Origin: Acinetobacter lwoffii
GTDB taxonomy: Bacteria; Pseudomonadota; Gammaproteobacteria; Pseudomonadales; Moraxellaceae
Direction of reading: 5' to 3'
Assembly: GCA_013530545.1 (NCBI GenBank)
Contig: SPVA01000045.1
Span: 1-56,950 of the forward strand
Length of the DNA stretch: 56,950 nt
A program made the position numbers and the translations under genes. The notes under the pieces are model-generated. The model made no database searches. It saw only the letters and a list, made by a program, of their open reading frames with translations, and was not told where the DNA came from. The first letter of the stretch is position 1; the number at the start of each line of letters is the position of its first letter. Shown here one piece after another: positions 29,259-38,194 of the stretch.

Positions 29259-30590
29259 TTAAGCTTGTTCTACGTTGCTGGTTTGAGCGGCGGCATTCAC
29301 AACCTTCGCTTCAAATTCGCCACGGAAATATTTGAGTGCGCCCATAAGCGGCTCCATTGCACCCGGTGCGTGGGCACAGAAAGTTTTACCAATCCAAAGC
29401 TTACGAGTCAGTTCTTGTAAGTGATCGATATCTTCTTTCTTACCTGTGCCATCTTCCAGTGCTTTCAGCGCTTTCACAGCCCAAGGTAAGCCATCACGGC
29501 AAGGCGTACAGAAACCACATGATTCGCGTGCAAAGAATTCTTCGAGGTTACGTGTCGCTGAAACCATACATTGGGTTTCATCTACCACCATCAATAAGCA
29601 AGTTCCTAAACGCGAACCTGCTTTCATGATGCTTTCCGCATCCATAGGAAGATCAATATGCTCGGCAGCCAGGAAGTCAGTCGATGCACCACCCGGTAAC
29701 CATGCTTTCAGTTTTAAGCCGTCACGCATACCACCAGCATGGTCTTCAATCACTTCACGTGCTGTCGTACCAAATGGAAGCTCCCATAGACCCGGGAATT
29801 TCACTTTACCTGATGCACCATAAATCTTGGTGCCTGGATCTTTCGACTTACCAGCAGATAAGTTGATGTACCATTCAGGACCGCGCAGCATGATTGCCGG
29901 TAAGTTGTTGTAGGTCTCTACGTTGTTCACAATCGTAGGACGACCCCAAGCACCTGCAACTTGCGGGAATGGCGGTTTAGTACGCGGGTTGGCACGGCGA
30001 CCTTCAAGCGAGTTAATCAATGCAGTTTCTTCACCGCAGATATAACGACCCGCACCGGTATGCACGTGTAACTCGAAGTTCCAGCCTGTACCAAGGATGT
30101 TATCCCCTAAGTAACCTTTGGCACGAACTTGCTCAAGTGCTTCATTTAAGTACTGAGCAGCTTCGATGTACTCGCCGCGGATAAAGATATAACCGTGTGT
30201 TGCTTCAAGCGTATAACCCGCAATCAGCATCCCTTCGATCAATTGATGCGGAAGATCTTCCATCAACAAACGGTCTTTAAAGGTACCTGGTTCCATCTCA
30301 TCGGCATTACAAATCAGGTAACGTGGACCTGAGTTGTCGTTTGGCGCCATCAAAGACCATTTGATACCTGCCGGGAAGCCTGCACCACCACGACCTTTTA
30401 CAGTCGCTGCCTTAACCACTTCTAATACATCTTTAGGCGACATAGACAGGGCTTTTTTAAAGCCTGCATAACCTTCCAGCGCTTCGTAATCATCTGCATT
30501 ACGTACGTTGGCCTGCTTGCTTAAACGCCATGTTAATGGATGCGTTTCCGGGTTACCGTCGCCATAAATTGGTTTTGGTTCAGTATTCAT
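29259..30590 (-). CDS. nuoF: NADH-quinone oxidoreductase subunit F
   Basis: A 443-residue subunit that oxidises NADH through FMN. The NADH/FMN glycine-rich motif is [14 protein letters not shown], and the [4Fe-4S] N3 motif is [12 protein letters not shown] with its fourth cysteine downstream ([11 protein letters not shown]). The start overlaps nuoE by four bases, as expected for a coupled pair that forms the dehydrogenase module. Confidence 0.97.
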   Translation of the reverse strand: MNTEPKPIYGDGNPETHPLTWRLSKQANVRNADDYEALEGYAGFKKALSMSPKDVLEVVKAATVKGRGGAGFPAGIKWSLMAPNDNSGPRYLICNADEMEPGTFKDRLLMEDLPHQLIEGMLIAGYTLEATHGYIFIRGEYIEAAQYLNEALEQVRAKGYLGDNILGTGWNFELHVHTGAGRYICGEETALINSLEGRRANPRTKPPFPQVAGAWGRPTIVNNVETYNNLPAIMLRGPEWYINLSAGKSKDPGTKIYGASGKVKFPGLWELPFGTTAREVIEDHAGGMRDGLKLKAWLPGGASTDFLAAEHIDLPMDAESIMKAGSRLGTCLLMVVDETQCMVSATRNLEEFFARESCGFCTPCRDGLPWAVKALKALEDGTGKKEDIDHLQELTRKLWIGKTFCAHAPGAMEPLMGALKYFRGEFEAKVVNAAAQTSNVEQA

Positions 30591-31096
30591 ACATACTTCT
30601 CCAACAGCTGTTTCACCGAAGTCACTTCAACCAGACCGTGCGTGTCTTCATCAATCATTAAGGTTGGACCTTTGTCACAGTTGCCCAGACAGCAAATTGG
30701 CAGCAAAGTGAAACGACCATCTGCAGTCGTTTGACCAAACTGGATTCCTAATTCGCGCTGGAATGCTTCTGCCAAAGTTTCCGCACCCATCAAGAAACAC
30801 GCAATCGAATCACATAACAAAATTACGTGACGACCGACCGGCTGACGGTAAATACGGTTATAGAACGTTGCCACACCTTCAAGGTCCGCAACGCTCATGC
30901 TCAGCATTTGTGCGATGGCATTCATTTGCGCATCATCTACCCAGCCATTACGGCGTTGTACACACTTCAGCGCATCTAGACACGCTGCACGTGGGTATGG
31001 GTAGTGCCCCATGTGATGTTCGATATCGTGAATTTCGTCCGCAGTCAAAATCCCTTCAACATTCACACGTGGCTTTTTATCAGTCAAAATCATCAT
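30587..31096 (-). CDS. nuoE: NADH-quinone oxidoreductase subunit E
   Basis: A 169-residue thioredoxin-fold subunit with one [2Fe-2S] cluster (N1a). The four cysteines lie in CDSIAC and [10 protein letters not shown]. It partners NuoF. The product begins MMIL; either of the two initial ATG codons could be used. It follows nuoCD by 14 bases. Confidence 0.96.
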   Translation of the reverse strand: MMILTDKKPRVNVEGILTADEIHDIEHHMGHYPYPRAACLDALKCVQRRNGWVDDAQMNAIAQMLSMSVADLEGVATFYNRIYRQPVGRHVILLCDSIACFLMGAETLAEAFQRELGIQFGQTTADGRFTLLPICCLGNCDKGPTLMIDEDTHGLVEVTSVKQLLEKYV

Positions 31097-31110
31097 AATG
31101 CGTTTACCCC

Positions 31111-32898
31111 TTAGCGATCCACGTCAGCCATTACGACATCAATGGTCGCTAAATAAATGATTAAGTCAGACATTAAGCTGCCGTTAATCACAGAAGGCAT
31201 TTGCTGTAAATGCGTGAAGGTTGGTGTACGGATACGGGTACGGTAACTCATGGTTGACTTGTCTGAAGTCAAGTAGTAGTTCGACGCGCCTTTCACCACT
31301 TCCGCCATCACAGATGCTTCACCCGCAGGCATTACAGGACCCCAAGATACACTCAGGAAGTGCGTAATCAAGGTTTCAATATCTTGTAATGTCTTGTCTT
31401 TTGGTGGTGGAACAGCCAGTGGATGATCTGCTTTGTACGCACCAGACGGCATATTATCTAAACATTGTTTGATAATTTTCAGTGATTCTTCGATTTCACG
31501 GTAGTGAACGATAACACGTGCATAGGCATCGCCTTCGTACTCAACCGGCACTTCGAAGTCATAATTTTCATAGCCGCTATATGGACGATATTTACGTACG
31601 TCAAAGTCGATACCTGTAGCGCGTAGACCTGTACCTGTTACACCCCAAGCCAATGCAGATTTTGCATCGTATTGCGCAACATTACGGGTACGACCCACAA
31701 ACACCGAGTTTTTCAGCGCTGCAGTATGGTATTCCTTCAAACGTTTCGGCATCCAGTCCAGGATTTCACGGATCAGGTGCTGCCAGTTGTTTGGAAGGTC
31801 ATGTGCTGTACCGCCAATACGGAACCATGCCGGGTGCATACGGTAACCGGTGATCGCTTCAATCGCGTCATAGATTTTCTGACGGTCAGCAAACATGTAG
31901 AAGACTGGCGTCATACCGCCGGCATCCTGAATCGCAGTACCAATGAACAGCAAGTGGTTATTGATACGAAACAGTTCAGACATCATCACGCGAATACATT
32001 GCGCACGGTCAGGTACCGTAATACCCGCCATTTGCTCTACGCCAAGCACGTAAGGCATGTTTTGCGCACAACCACCGAGGTAGTCGACACGGTCTGTATA
32101 CGGAATGAATGAATGCCAGGTTTGACGTTCAGCCATCTTTTCCACACCACGGTGGTGATAACCGATGTCAGGCACACAGTCTTTCACTTCTTCACCGTCC
32201 AGCTGCAAGATCACACGGAACGCACCGTGCGCAGATGGATGGTTCGGACCCAAGTTCAGGAACATGAAGTCTTCATCGGCATTGCCGCGCTTCATACCCC
32301 AATCTTCAGGGACGAAACGAAGATGTTCCTGTTCGTAGTCCTGTTTGGCTTTATCTTGCAAATACGGCGTATATTCAGTCGCACGCGCAGAATATTCTTT
32401 ACGTAGCGGATGACCTTCCCAATAGGTTGGCAACAAGATACGACGGAGCATTGGATGCCCTTCGAAATTGATCCCGAACATATCGTAAGCTTCACGTTCG
32501 TACCAGTTGGCATTTGGCCAAATATTGGTTGCCGTCGGAAGATTCAAATCGCTTTCAGCTAAGGCAACTTTAATACGAATGTCAGTATTACGCTCGAGCG
32601 ACAACAGGTGATAGAACACGGTGAAGTCAGACGCAGGTAAACCGTCGCGGTGCGTACGCAGACGCTCATCTACCGCTGACAGGTCGAACAACATCACGTA
32701 AGGACGTGACACTGTACGCAAGAACATTAAAACTTCTTGTACACGTGCGCGCTCAACCCAGACTGTCGGGAAATCCTCGAAAGTCGTTTGCACAAAGAAG
32801 TTCTCACCAAATTTGGTTTTGAGTTCTTCAATGATGGCAAATGCTGGGCGTGAATCAACAGGCGTTGATTCTGGCATAGCAATGTCAATTTCAGCCAT
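31111..32898 (-). CDS. nuoCD: NADH-quinone oxidoreductase fused subunit C/D
   Basis: This 595-residue fusion joins the 30-kDa NuoC domain (residues 1-185; [18 protein letters not shown]) to the 49-kDa NuoD domain (from about 210; [16 protein letters not shown], with the quinone-site histidine). The fusion is normal in many gammaproteobacteria. NuoD forms the quinone pocket with NuoB. About 90 bases separate it from nuoB, the longest gap inside the operon. Confidence 0.97.
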   Translation of the reverse strand: MAEIDIAMPESTPVDSRPAFAIIEELKTKFGENFFVQTTFEDFPTVWVERARVQEVLMFLRTVSRPYVMLFDLSAVDERLRTHRDGLPASDFTVFYHLLSLERNTDIRIKVALAESDLNLPTATNIWPNANWYEREAYDMFGINFEGHPMLRRILLPTYWEGHPLRKEYSARATEYTPYLQDKAKQDYEQEHLRFVPEDWGMKRGNADEDFMFLNLGPNHPSAHGAFRVILQLDGEEVKDCVPDIGYHHRGVEKMAERQTWHSFIPYTDRVDYLGGCAQNMPYVLGVEQMAGITVPDRAQCIRVMMSELFRINNHLLFIGTAIQDAGGMTPVFYMFADRQKIYDAIEAITGYRMHPAWFRIGGTAHDLPNNWQHLIREILDWMPKRLKEYHTAALKNSVFVGRTRNVAQYDAKSALAWGVTGTGLRATGIDFDVRKYRPYSGYENYDFEVPVEYEGDAYARVIVHYREIEESLKIIKQCLDNMPSGAYKADHPLAVPPPKDKTLQDIETLITHFLSVSWGPVMPAGEASVMAEVVKGASNYYLTSDKSTMSYRTRIRTPTFTHLQQMPSVINGSLMSDLIIYLATIDVVMADVDR

Positions 32899-32989
32899 TG
32901 GCTTGGCTTCCTATTTAATACAAATTCAGTCAATCTAAACGACAATTACACCCATAGCGGGTGCACAACAAAACAACCTGTCGTTTAAA

Positions 32990-33670
32990 TTATTTAATTT
33001 CATCCATAGAGCGTAAGTTCTTCACAGCAACACGCTGGTCTTTCTTACGGTCACGTTCCGGCATCATCTTTGGCTTATACACTGGCTTAAGATCATCACC
33101 GATCACCGCAGAAAGCGGACGACGCTCTAGTTGAATCTGGTCTTGCAACAGCATCAATGCCTGAATCAAAGCTTCAGGACGTGGTGGGCAACCTGGAATA
33201 TACACATCGACCGGGATGATTTTATCCACACCTTGTACGACTGAATAAATATCGTACATACCACCTGAGTTGGCACATGCACCCATTGAAATGACCCATT
33301 TCGGTTCCAGCATCTGTTCATATAGACGTTGAATTACTGGTGCCATTTTCACGAAGCAAGTACCCGCTACAATCATTAAGTCTGCCTGACGCGGTGAAGC
33401 ACGGATAACCTCGGCACCAAAACGTGACAAGTCATGCACGCCGGTCAAGGTGGTTGCATATTCTACGTAGCAGCAAGATGTACCAAAGTTAAATGGCCAA
33501 ACTGAGTTTTTACGACCCCAGTTGACTGCTGTATGTACCACATCCTCTAAGCGAGTCATGAATACATTTTTATTCACTTCTTCTTCTAGCAACGGATCTT
33601 CTACAACAATACGTTCCTGAAGTGGATATTGGTCAGCATCCGGATTCGCACGGGTTAATGTGTATTTCAT
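32990..33670 (-). CDS. nuoB: NADH-quinone oxidoreductase subunit B
   Basis: This 226-residue subunit carries the terminal [4Fe-4S] N2 cluster that hands electrons to quinone. Its ligands are the adjacent pair in GTSCCYVEY and single cysteines in [11 protein letters not shown] and [12 protein letters not shown]. The conserved [11 protein letters not shown] follows the third ligand region. The N-terminal 35 residues and basic C-terminal tail are longer than in E. coli and match Acinetobacter versions. It is six bases from nuoA. Confidence 0.96.
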   Translation of the reverse strand: MKYTLTRANPDADQYPLQERIVVEDPLLEEEVNKNVFMTRLEDVVHTAVNWGRKNSVWPFNFGTSCCYVEYATTLTGVHDLSRFGAEVIRASPRQADLMIVAGTCFVKMAPVIQRLYEQMLEPKWVISMGACANSGGMYDIYSVVQGVDKIIPVDVYIPGCPPRPEALIQALMLLQDQIQLERRPLSAVIGDDLKPVYKPKMMPERDRKKDQRVAVKNLRSMDEIK

Positions 33671-33676
33671 CCCGTC

Positions 33677-34222
33677 TTACTCCTTATCAGATGATTTAGC
33701 CGGTGAGCTTTTCACACGACCAGAGGATTGAGCTGGGATTTGACCTGTAGGGTCGATTACCAATTCTTCAATTGAGTTGAAGCGCGTAATTTCTGCTAGA
33801 TCCATATTTGGCGAACCAATTTTAGCTTTAACACCTGCGGCTTTACGTCTGTCTGAAGGTGCCCAATTGAGTGCACCTGTCGATAATTCGTAAATCAAAC
33901 CAACAAGTAAAACCAAAATAAAGATAGCTGCAGTTGCAAAACCAATCCAACCTACTTCACGAACAGAAACCGCCCATGCATATAGATAAAGTGCTTCTAA
34001 ATCAAACACCACGAAGAAAATTGCAACTAAATAGAACTTTGCAGACAAGCGGATACGAGCTCCACCTGCGCTAACTACACCTGACTCAAACTGCTCCTGC
34101 TTGGCACGGCCCCATGATTTACCCCCGAGGAGTAATGGGACAGTCAGCATAAAGACGCATAAAAATGTAACGCCGATCACGAAGGCAATAATTGCCCATT
34201 CGTATGGAGTAATAGCACTCAT
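33677..34222 (-). CDS. nuoA: NADH-quinone oxidoreductase subunit A
   Basis: A 181-residue membrane-arm subunit and the first gene of the nuo operon. Three helices and the family motifs YEWAIIAFVIGV and FYLVAIFFVVFDLEALYLYAW are present. I chose ATG 34222 (MSAITPYEWAI); a longer frame to 34294 would add 24 unlikely residues. The C-terminal 60 residues form a polar tail beyond the usual NuoA end, typical of Acinetobacter. Confidence 0.95.
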   Translation of the reverse strand: MSAITPYEWAIIAFVIGVTFLCVFMLTVPLLLGGKSWGRAKQEQFESGVVSAGGARIRLSAKFYLVAIFFVVFDLEALYLYAWAVSVREVGWIGFATAAIFILVLLVGLIYELSTGALNWAPSDRRKAAGVKAKIGSPNMDLAEITRFNSIEELVIDPTGQIPAQSSGRVKSSPAKSSDKE

Positions 34223-34794
34223 GCGGGGATAACTCCTGGCAGGCCTATTTGTTAACAAAGAATGTATGTATTGGCCTTCAAATACACCAAACACAAAATT
34301 AATCCCGCCAATTGTACCTGATTTTGGATTTCACTTGCTAGTTTATAAGCCTTAGTCTTTGGGATGATTTTTTAGACATTTCAGCATTTAATTTGACTTT
34401 AATCATTCAGAATTCGTTTTAATCGTTTTCCTAAATTAAATTTTAATTATCTATTAATTTTTCTATAAATAGCGCTGCCAGAAAATAGACTGATCGATGA
34501 GCTGCTTTTCTCGCCCACCCATTTACATATAGTCCTTTTCACTATTGAATCCAAGTTAAATCAGATAAAAACTTATTTTAACACCTATTATTCCCTTCAA
34601 ACTATTTGATTTAACTTGAGATTTAATGTGATTTTTTACATTTAACTGCTGATTTACCCCCTGCAGCCACTTGGTAAGCTTAGATTGGCAATTGTGTCTT
34701 TTTGCAACATGCTCAACGGACTGATTCAGAATATGTTATTTCTATTTCTAAACCACATCATGACATTAATAAAGTAACAATAAGGAGTCCTTGC
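34223..34794. other. Divergent intergenic region with the nuo promoter
   Basis: About 570 AT-rich bases between nuoA and the 118-residue gene. It must hold the nuo operon promoter and that of the divergent gene. I see no supported open frame, RNA gene or strong dyad. An in-frame extension of the downstream gene begins at 34702 but lacks a ribosome site. Confidence 0.5.
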
Positions 34795-35151
34795 ATGTCT
34801 CTACGCTTTTCTCATCGACCTAATTATTTTTTATTTGCTCAATTACTGGTTCGACATATAGAAAATTACATCCAAAAAAATCCCAACATAAGCCAGGCAG
34901 CTTTTGACTTACGTGACATCCATGCACTTTTTCAAGAAGATCACGCCTCTTCCAGCATCAATCTGGATGGCATTATGAATATCGCTGACGAATATAAAGT
35001 CGAAACGTTATCAGGCGACCAGAAACTGATTCAGCGCTATAATGTCGATGCGAAAAACACCAAACTATTGATCGACTTTAACCCTGAAGCGCTACAAAGC
35101 TTAAAAGAGGGTAAATCACTCATTGAACCTGATGCGACCATTCAGGAATAA
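34795..35151 (+). CDS. 118-residue hypothetical protein
   Basis: A soluble protein from ATG 34795, chosen because AAGGAG lies about ten bases upstream. The sequence (MSLRFSHRPNYFLFAQLLVR) suggests helices at residues 10-28 and 33-60, then short strands (LLIDFNPEALQSL) and an acidic end. It has no membrane segment and no domain I can name. It stands between the nuo promoter region and the bfmS end and shares a terminator with bfmS. Function unknown. Confidence 0.65.
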   Translation: MSLRFSHRPNYFLFAQLLVRHIENYIQKNPNISQAAFDLRDIHALFQEDHASSSINLDGIMNIADEYKVETLSGDQKLIQRYNVDAKNTKLLIDFNPEALQSLKEGKSLIEPDATIQE

Positions 35152-35165
35152 AAATCGCTCCCAAT

Positions 35166-35195
35166 AAAAAAACGATGCCGATGCATCGTTTTTTT
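35166..35195. terminator. Bidirectional terminator between the 118-residue gene and bfmS
   Basis: Perfect stem AAAAAAACGATGC / GCATCGTTTTTTT with a CGAT loop, between two convergent genes. Confidence 0.9.
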
Positions 35196-35219
35196 ATGAC
35201 TAAAATCATTCACACAATA

Positions 35220-36868
35220 TCAAGCTAAATGATCGCTCGCTTCCTCAGGCTTTTTTTCTAGCATCTTGCGCTTACTCTTCTTGACATAACGTTGTGCCGG
35301 CCAAGTCATGGTAAAACGCGCACCACCCAGGGTCGGACTTTGATCAACTTGAATCGTACCACCAAACCAGTATGCAATCCGGCTGACAATCGACAAACCT
35401 AAACCATAACCACCCGAAGCACGGGTACGACTATCATCCAGTCGGGCAAAGGCTTCAAAAATGCGGGCGCGATCTATTTGCGGAATCCCCGGCCCGTCAT
35501 CTTCTACACAAACATAGGCCTGACCATCTTGGTCCAGACCACCGCTAATCAAGATTTTATTATCACAATAACGGATGGCATTCCCCACCAGATTCTGAAT
35601 TACACGATGCAGGTAGCGACGCTCTGCCTCTACCGTAATCGCAACAGGCATTGGATATAAATCAATGATTTTCTGGGTTTTCAGTGCTTCTGTTTCTTGT
35701 GCCACCTGATTCAGTACGTCATACAGATCAATCTGTTCAAACTCAATCGACGGCATGCCCTGTTCCAGTTTGGCATAGGTCATAATCTCATCAATCAAGG
35801 TATTCAGTGCTTCGATGTCCTTATCAATCTGCTCCACCTGTTGCAGACGATAATCGTAGTCGTCTTCATCTGCCATCATTTCCACACCAAAACGGATCCG
35901 TGCCACCGGTGTACGCAACTCATGCGACACTGCACGCATCAGCTCACGCTGTGCTTCGATTAAACGCTGGATATGGTCTGACATATTGTTATAGCTAGAT
36001 GCCAGTGTAGACATCTCGTCACTGCCTTCCACAGGAAGACGCAATGACATGTTACCCGATTTCATTTTGTTTAAGGCATAGCTGACTTCACGTAACTTGC
36101 GCTGCATCGGAACCAGCAGACCATAAACACCCAGACTCAACACAAACAGGCTTAATAAGGTAATACCGGTCGCCAACTGGAATGGCATCCAGTTAAACAA
36201 GGGTACCGGCCCCATGACCAATACTTGCGAGGTCGAACCAGGAATCGGTGAAATAATTGAAATTGTCGGTATAAAATGATGCTGTGATCCAGACGCAGAC
36301 GTCCGATTTGCTCGGAGTCTAAAGGTAGATTCTGGACATTTTCGATAGAAACCGGATAAGAAAAATAATCCTGAATACGAGCCAGATATTCTTTTTCCTG
36401 ACCTGGATAGTAGACCAGGTAGTCCAAAATAAAGACTGGTAAGGCCTTCATCTGACGTTCAGTAATACTGTCAGCCTTAATATAAAGGTAATGACCTGGG
36501 TCATCGCGCAGCCCTACCACAATATAGGCAATACCGGACTCGGCATCCCAGCGCACCACCGCTTTACGTTCGGCAATACGGCGCCCTTCAGCACGGGTAA
36601 TGTCGACCTTGCTGGCTTCTACATAGTGAATGGGCAATTCCAGCAAATCGGAGGCATCAGAAACCCAATCCATTTTTTGCTGGAGATTTGGCTGGCGTGC
36701 AACCCCTTCACTGATGATATATGCCATACCATCAGTCAGGGATTCGCGATATTCTTGCGCACGCTGATAGTTGATAATCTGTACCAACAGATAGCCGAAC
36801 ACCGCCACCAAGACTACAAGAATGACGAGTCCTGCGTATATACGCAAAAATATACTGTGCTTAAACAC
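35220..36868 (-). pseudogene. bfmS: Sensor histidine kinase BfmS, frameshifted
   Basis: BfmS senses envelope conditions and controls BfmR phosphorylation. The N-terminal part (from ATG 36868: MFKHSIFLRIYAGL, first membrane helix, periplasmic domain) reads to DHSIILYR and then loses homology, ending at 36152. The rest appears in another frame from about 36266 (TISIISPIPGS, then second membrane helix, HAMP, the phospho-acceptor box AVSHELRTPVARIRFG and the ATPase domain with GYGLGLSIVSR) to 35220. The frames differ by a net loss of one base (a 3n+1 deletion). Relatives I recall have several extra residues here, so a small deletion is likely. An internal ATG at 36215 could give a kinase without its sensor domain. 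Confidence 0.85.
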
Positions 36869-36910
36869 CTATAATTTATCCTGCTTATTCAAGCAACAAA
36901 CCACATTTGC

Positions 36911-37627
36911 TTAAAGACCATTGGTCTCTTTAACAAAAAGATAACCTTTACTACGTACTGTTTTAATACGCTTCGGATTTTCTGGGTCATCACCGATTTT
37001 TGGACGGATACGAGAAATACGCACATCGATTGAACGGTCTTGACCATCATATTCGATACCACGTAAACGCTCGAAAATATCTTCGCGAGAGAGAATACGG
37101 CCAGCATTCGATGCAAGCAACCATAACAGGTCATATTCTGCACTGGTAAAATCAACCAGATCGCCATTTAAGGTCACTGAACGACCGCCATTGTCGATGA
37201 CCAGATCATCAAATTCGATGCGCTGTGCCACTTCATCTTCAGGCACCTTGTCAGTACGACGCAATAATGCACGAATACGTGCTAGCAATACACGCGGCTG
37301 AACAGGTTTAGCGACATAGTCATCTGCACCCATTTCCAGACCCAAAACCTGATCCATATCTTCAGTACGCGCAGTCAACATCAAAATCGGTTGATGATAA
37401 TGTGGACGCACTTCACGGCAAATGGTCAAGCCATCAGCACCTGGCAACATCACATCCAGCACTACCATATCTGGCTGTTCAGCAATAATCCGACGAATGG
37501 CACGATTACCATCCGGCTCTACCCCTACCTCAAGTCCGTTACGGATCAGGTATTCTTGCGTTAAACGAGCAAGACGCTCATCATCTTCAACAATTAAAAT
37601 CTTGGGTAACTTTTCTTCTTGGCTCAT
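36911..37627 (-). CDS. bfmR: Response regulator BfmR (OmpR family)
   Basis: A 238-residue regulator. Residues 8-125 are a receiver domain with acidic pocket EDD at 14-16, phospho-acceptor D58 (MVVLDVMLPGADG) and the conserved lysine in DYVAKPVQ. The C-terminal OmpR-type winged helix ends TVRSKGYLFVKETNGL. It is nearly identical by eye to A. baumannii BfmR, which controls capsule, biofilm and envelope stress genes. It is upstream of bfmS (43-base gap). The regulator is intact while its kinase is broken. Confidence 0.95.
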   Translation of the reverse strand: MSQEEKLPKILIVEDDERLARLTQEYLIRNGLEVGVEPDGNRAIRRIIAEQPDMVVLDVMLPGADGLTICREVRPHYHQPILMLTARTEDMDQVLGLEMGADDYVAKPVQPRVLLARIRALLRRTDKVPEDEVAQRIEFDDLVIDNGGRSVTLNGDLVDFTSAEYDLLWLLASNAGRILSREDIFERLRGIEYDGQDRSIDVRISRIRPKIGDDPENPKRIKTVRSKGYLFVKETNGL

Positions 37628-37717
37628 GTATTGCCCCTTATTTGGTGGATCTACGCTATAGGCGTATCCTTTTGAAATCCAATAGATACGTTTTTAATAT
37701 GCTTGCAATATACACAC

Positions 37718-37732
37718 GTTTACATTGTAAAC
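37718..37732. promoter_or_regulatory. Perfect palindrome upstream of bfmR
   Basis: GTTTACATTGTAAAC: seven-base arms around a single T, about 90 bases upstream of the bfmR start codon. It is a candidate operator, possibly for BfmR autoregulation, but the binding protein is unknown. Confidence 0.45.
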
Positions 37733-37893
37733 AAGATAGCGTTCACCAAACTGATACATCAAGATAGCATTTTGTAATATTTTATCGTGCATTTTTTGGA
37801 CAATTATGCTTGAAACAGTGGCTTAGATCTGATTTGCGATTTACACAACTCTTACATGGACAAAATATGACTGCTTGATTCAGCACTTTTTAG

Positions 37894-37902
37894 TTATCCA
37901 CA
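37894..37902 (+). promoter_or_regulatory. DnaA box upstream of nrdA
   Basis: TTATCCACA matches the DnaA-box consensus exactly, about 290 bases before the nrdA start. DnaA regulates nrdAB in E. coli; the same link here is inferred. Confidence 0.5.
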
Positions 37903-38060
37903 GTGTTATCTATAAGCACTTTCTTTGGACTTTGTTATGCTATGCCTTGCCTGATAAGGCTTATACAAAAATCAATAAAAATAGCGATATTTTTACAAGG
38001 ACTAAAGCACAACTTAAGAAAAATATTTAGCTAAATGTCAATATTGATCTACCCTAAATT

Positions 38061-38108
38061 TTCCCGTATCTTGTGTTCAATTAATTTTAAAACCACTAGG
38101 TCTTGTGT
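38061..38108 (+). promoter_or_regulatory. Candidate pair of NrdR boxes upstream of nrdA
   Basis: Two 16-base windows ending in TCTTGTGT (38061-38076 and 38093-38108) are spaced exactly 32 bases apart, three helical turns, as is usual for NrdR box pairs. The second agrees with the consensus acaCwAtATaTwGtgt at about 12 of 16 positions, the first at about 10. Placed 87-134 bases before the nrdA ATG, they fit repression by NrdR. Confidence 0.45.
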
Positions 38109-38194
38109 TTATTCCTCAAACACTGTGGCACGAATTTTGCCCAGTTCAAACGGTCCATAAACATAAAAATAGATGACAATGGAGCTATGCTAAC

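Noticed and set aside
31111..32898. nuoC-nuoD fusion as a novelty
   Set aside because: The fusion is common in gammaproteobacteria.
33677..34294. Longer nuoA start with 24 extra residues
   Set aside because: The extension is polar, unlike NuoA, and the internal ATG gives the family N-terminus.
36152..36266. Programmed ribosomal frameshift in bfmS
   Set aside because: No slippery heptamer at the junction, and the family normally uses one frame; a deletion or indel is simpler.
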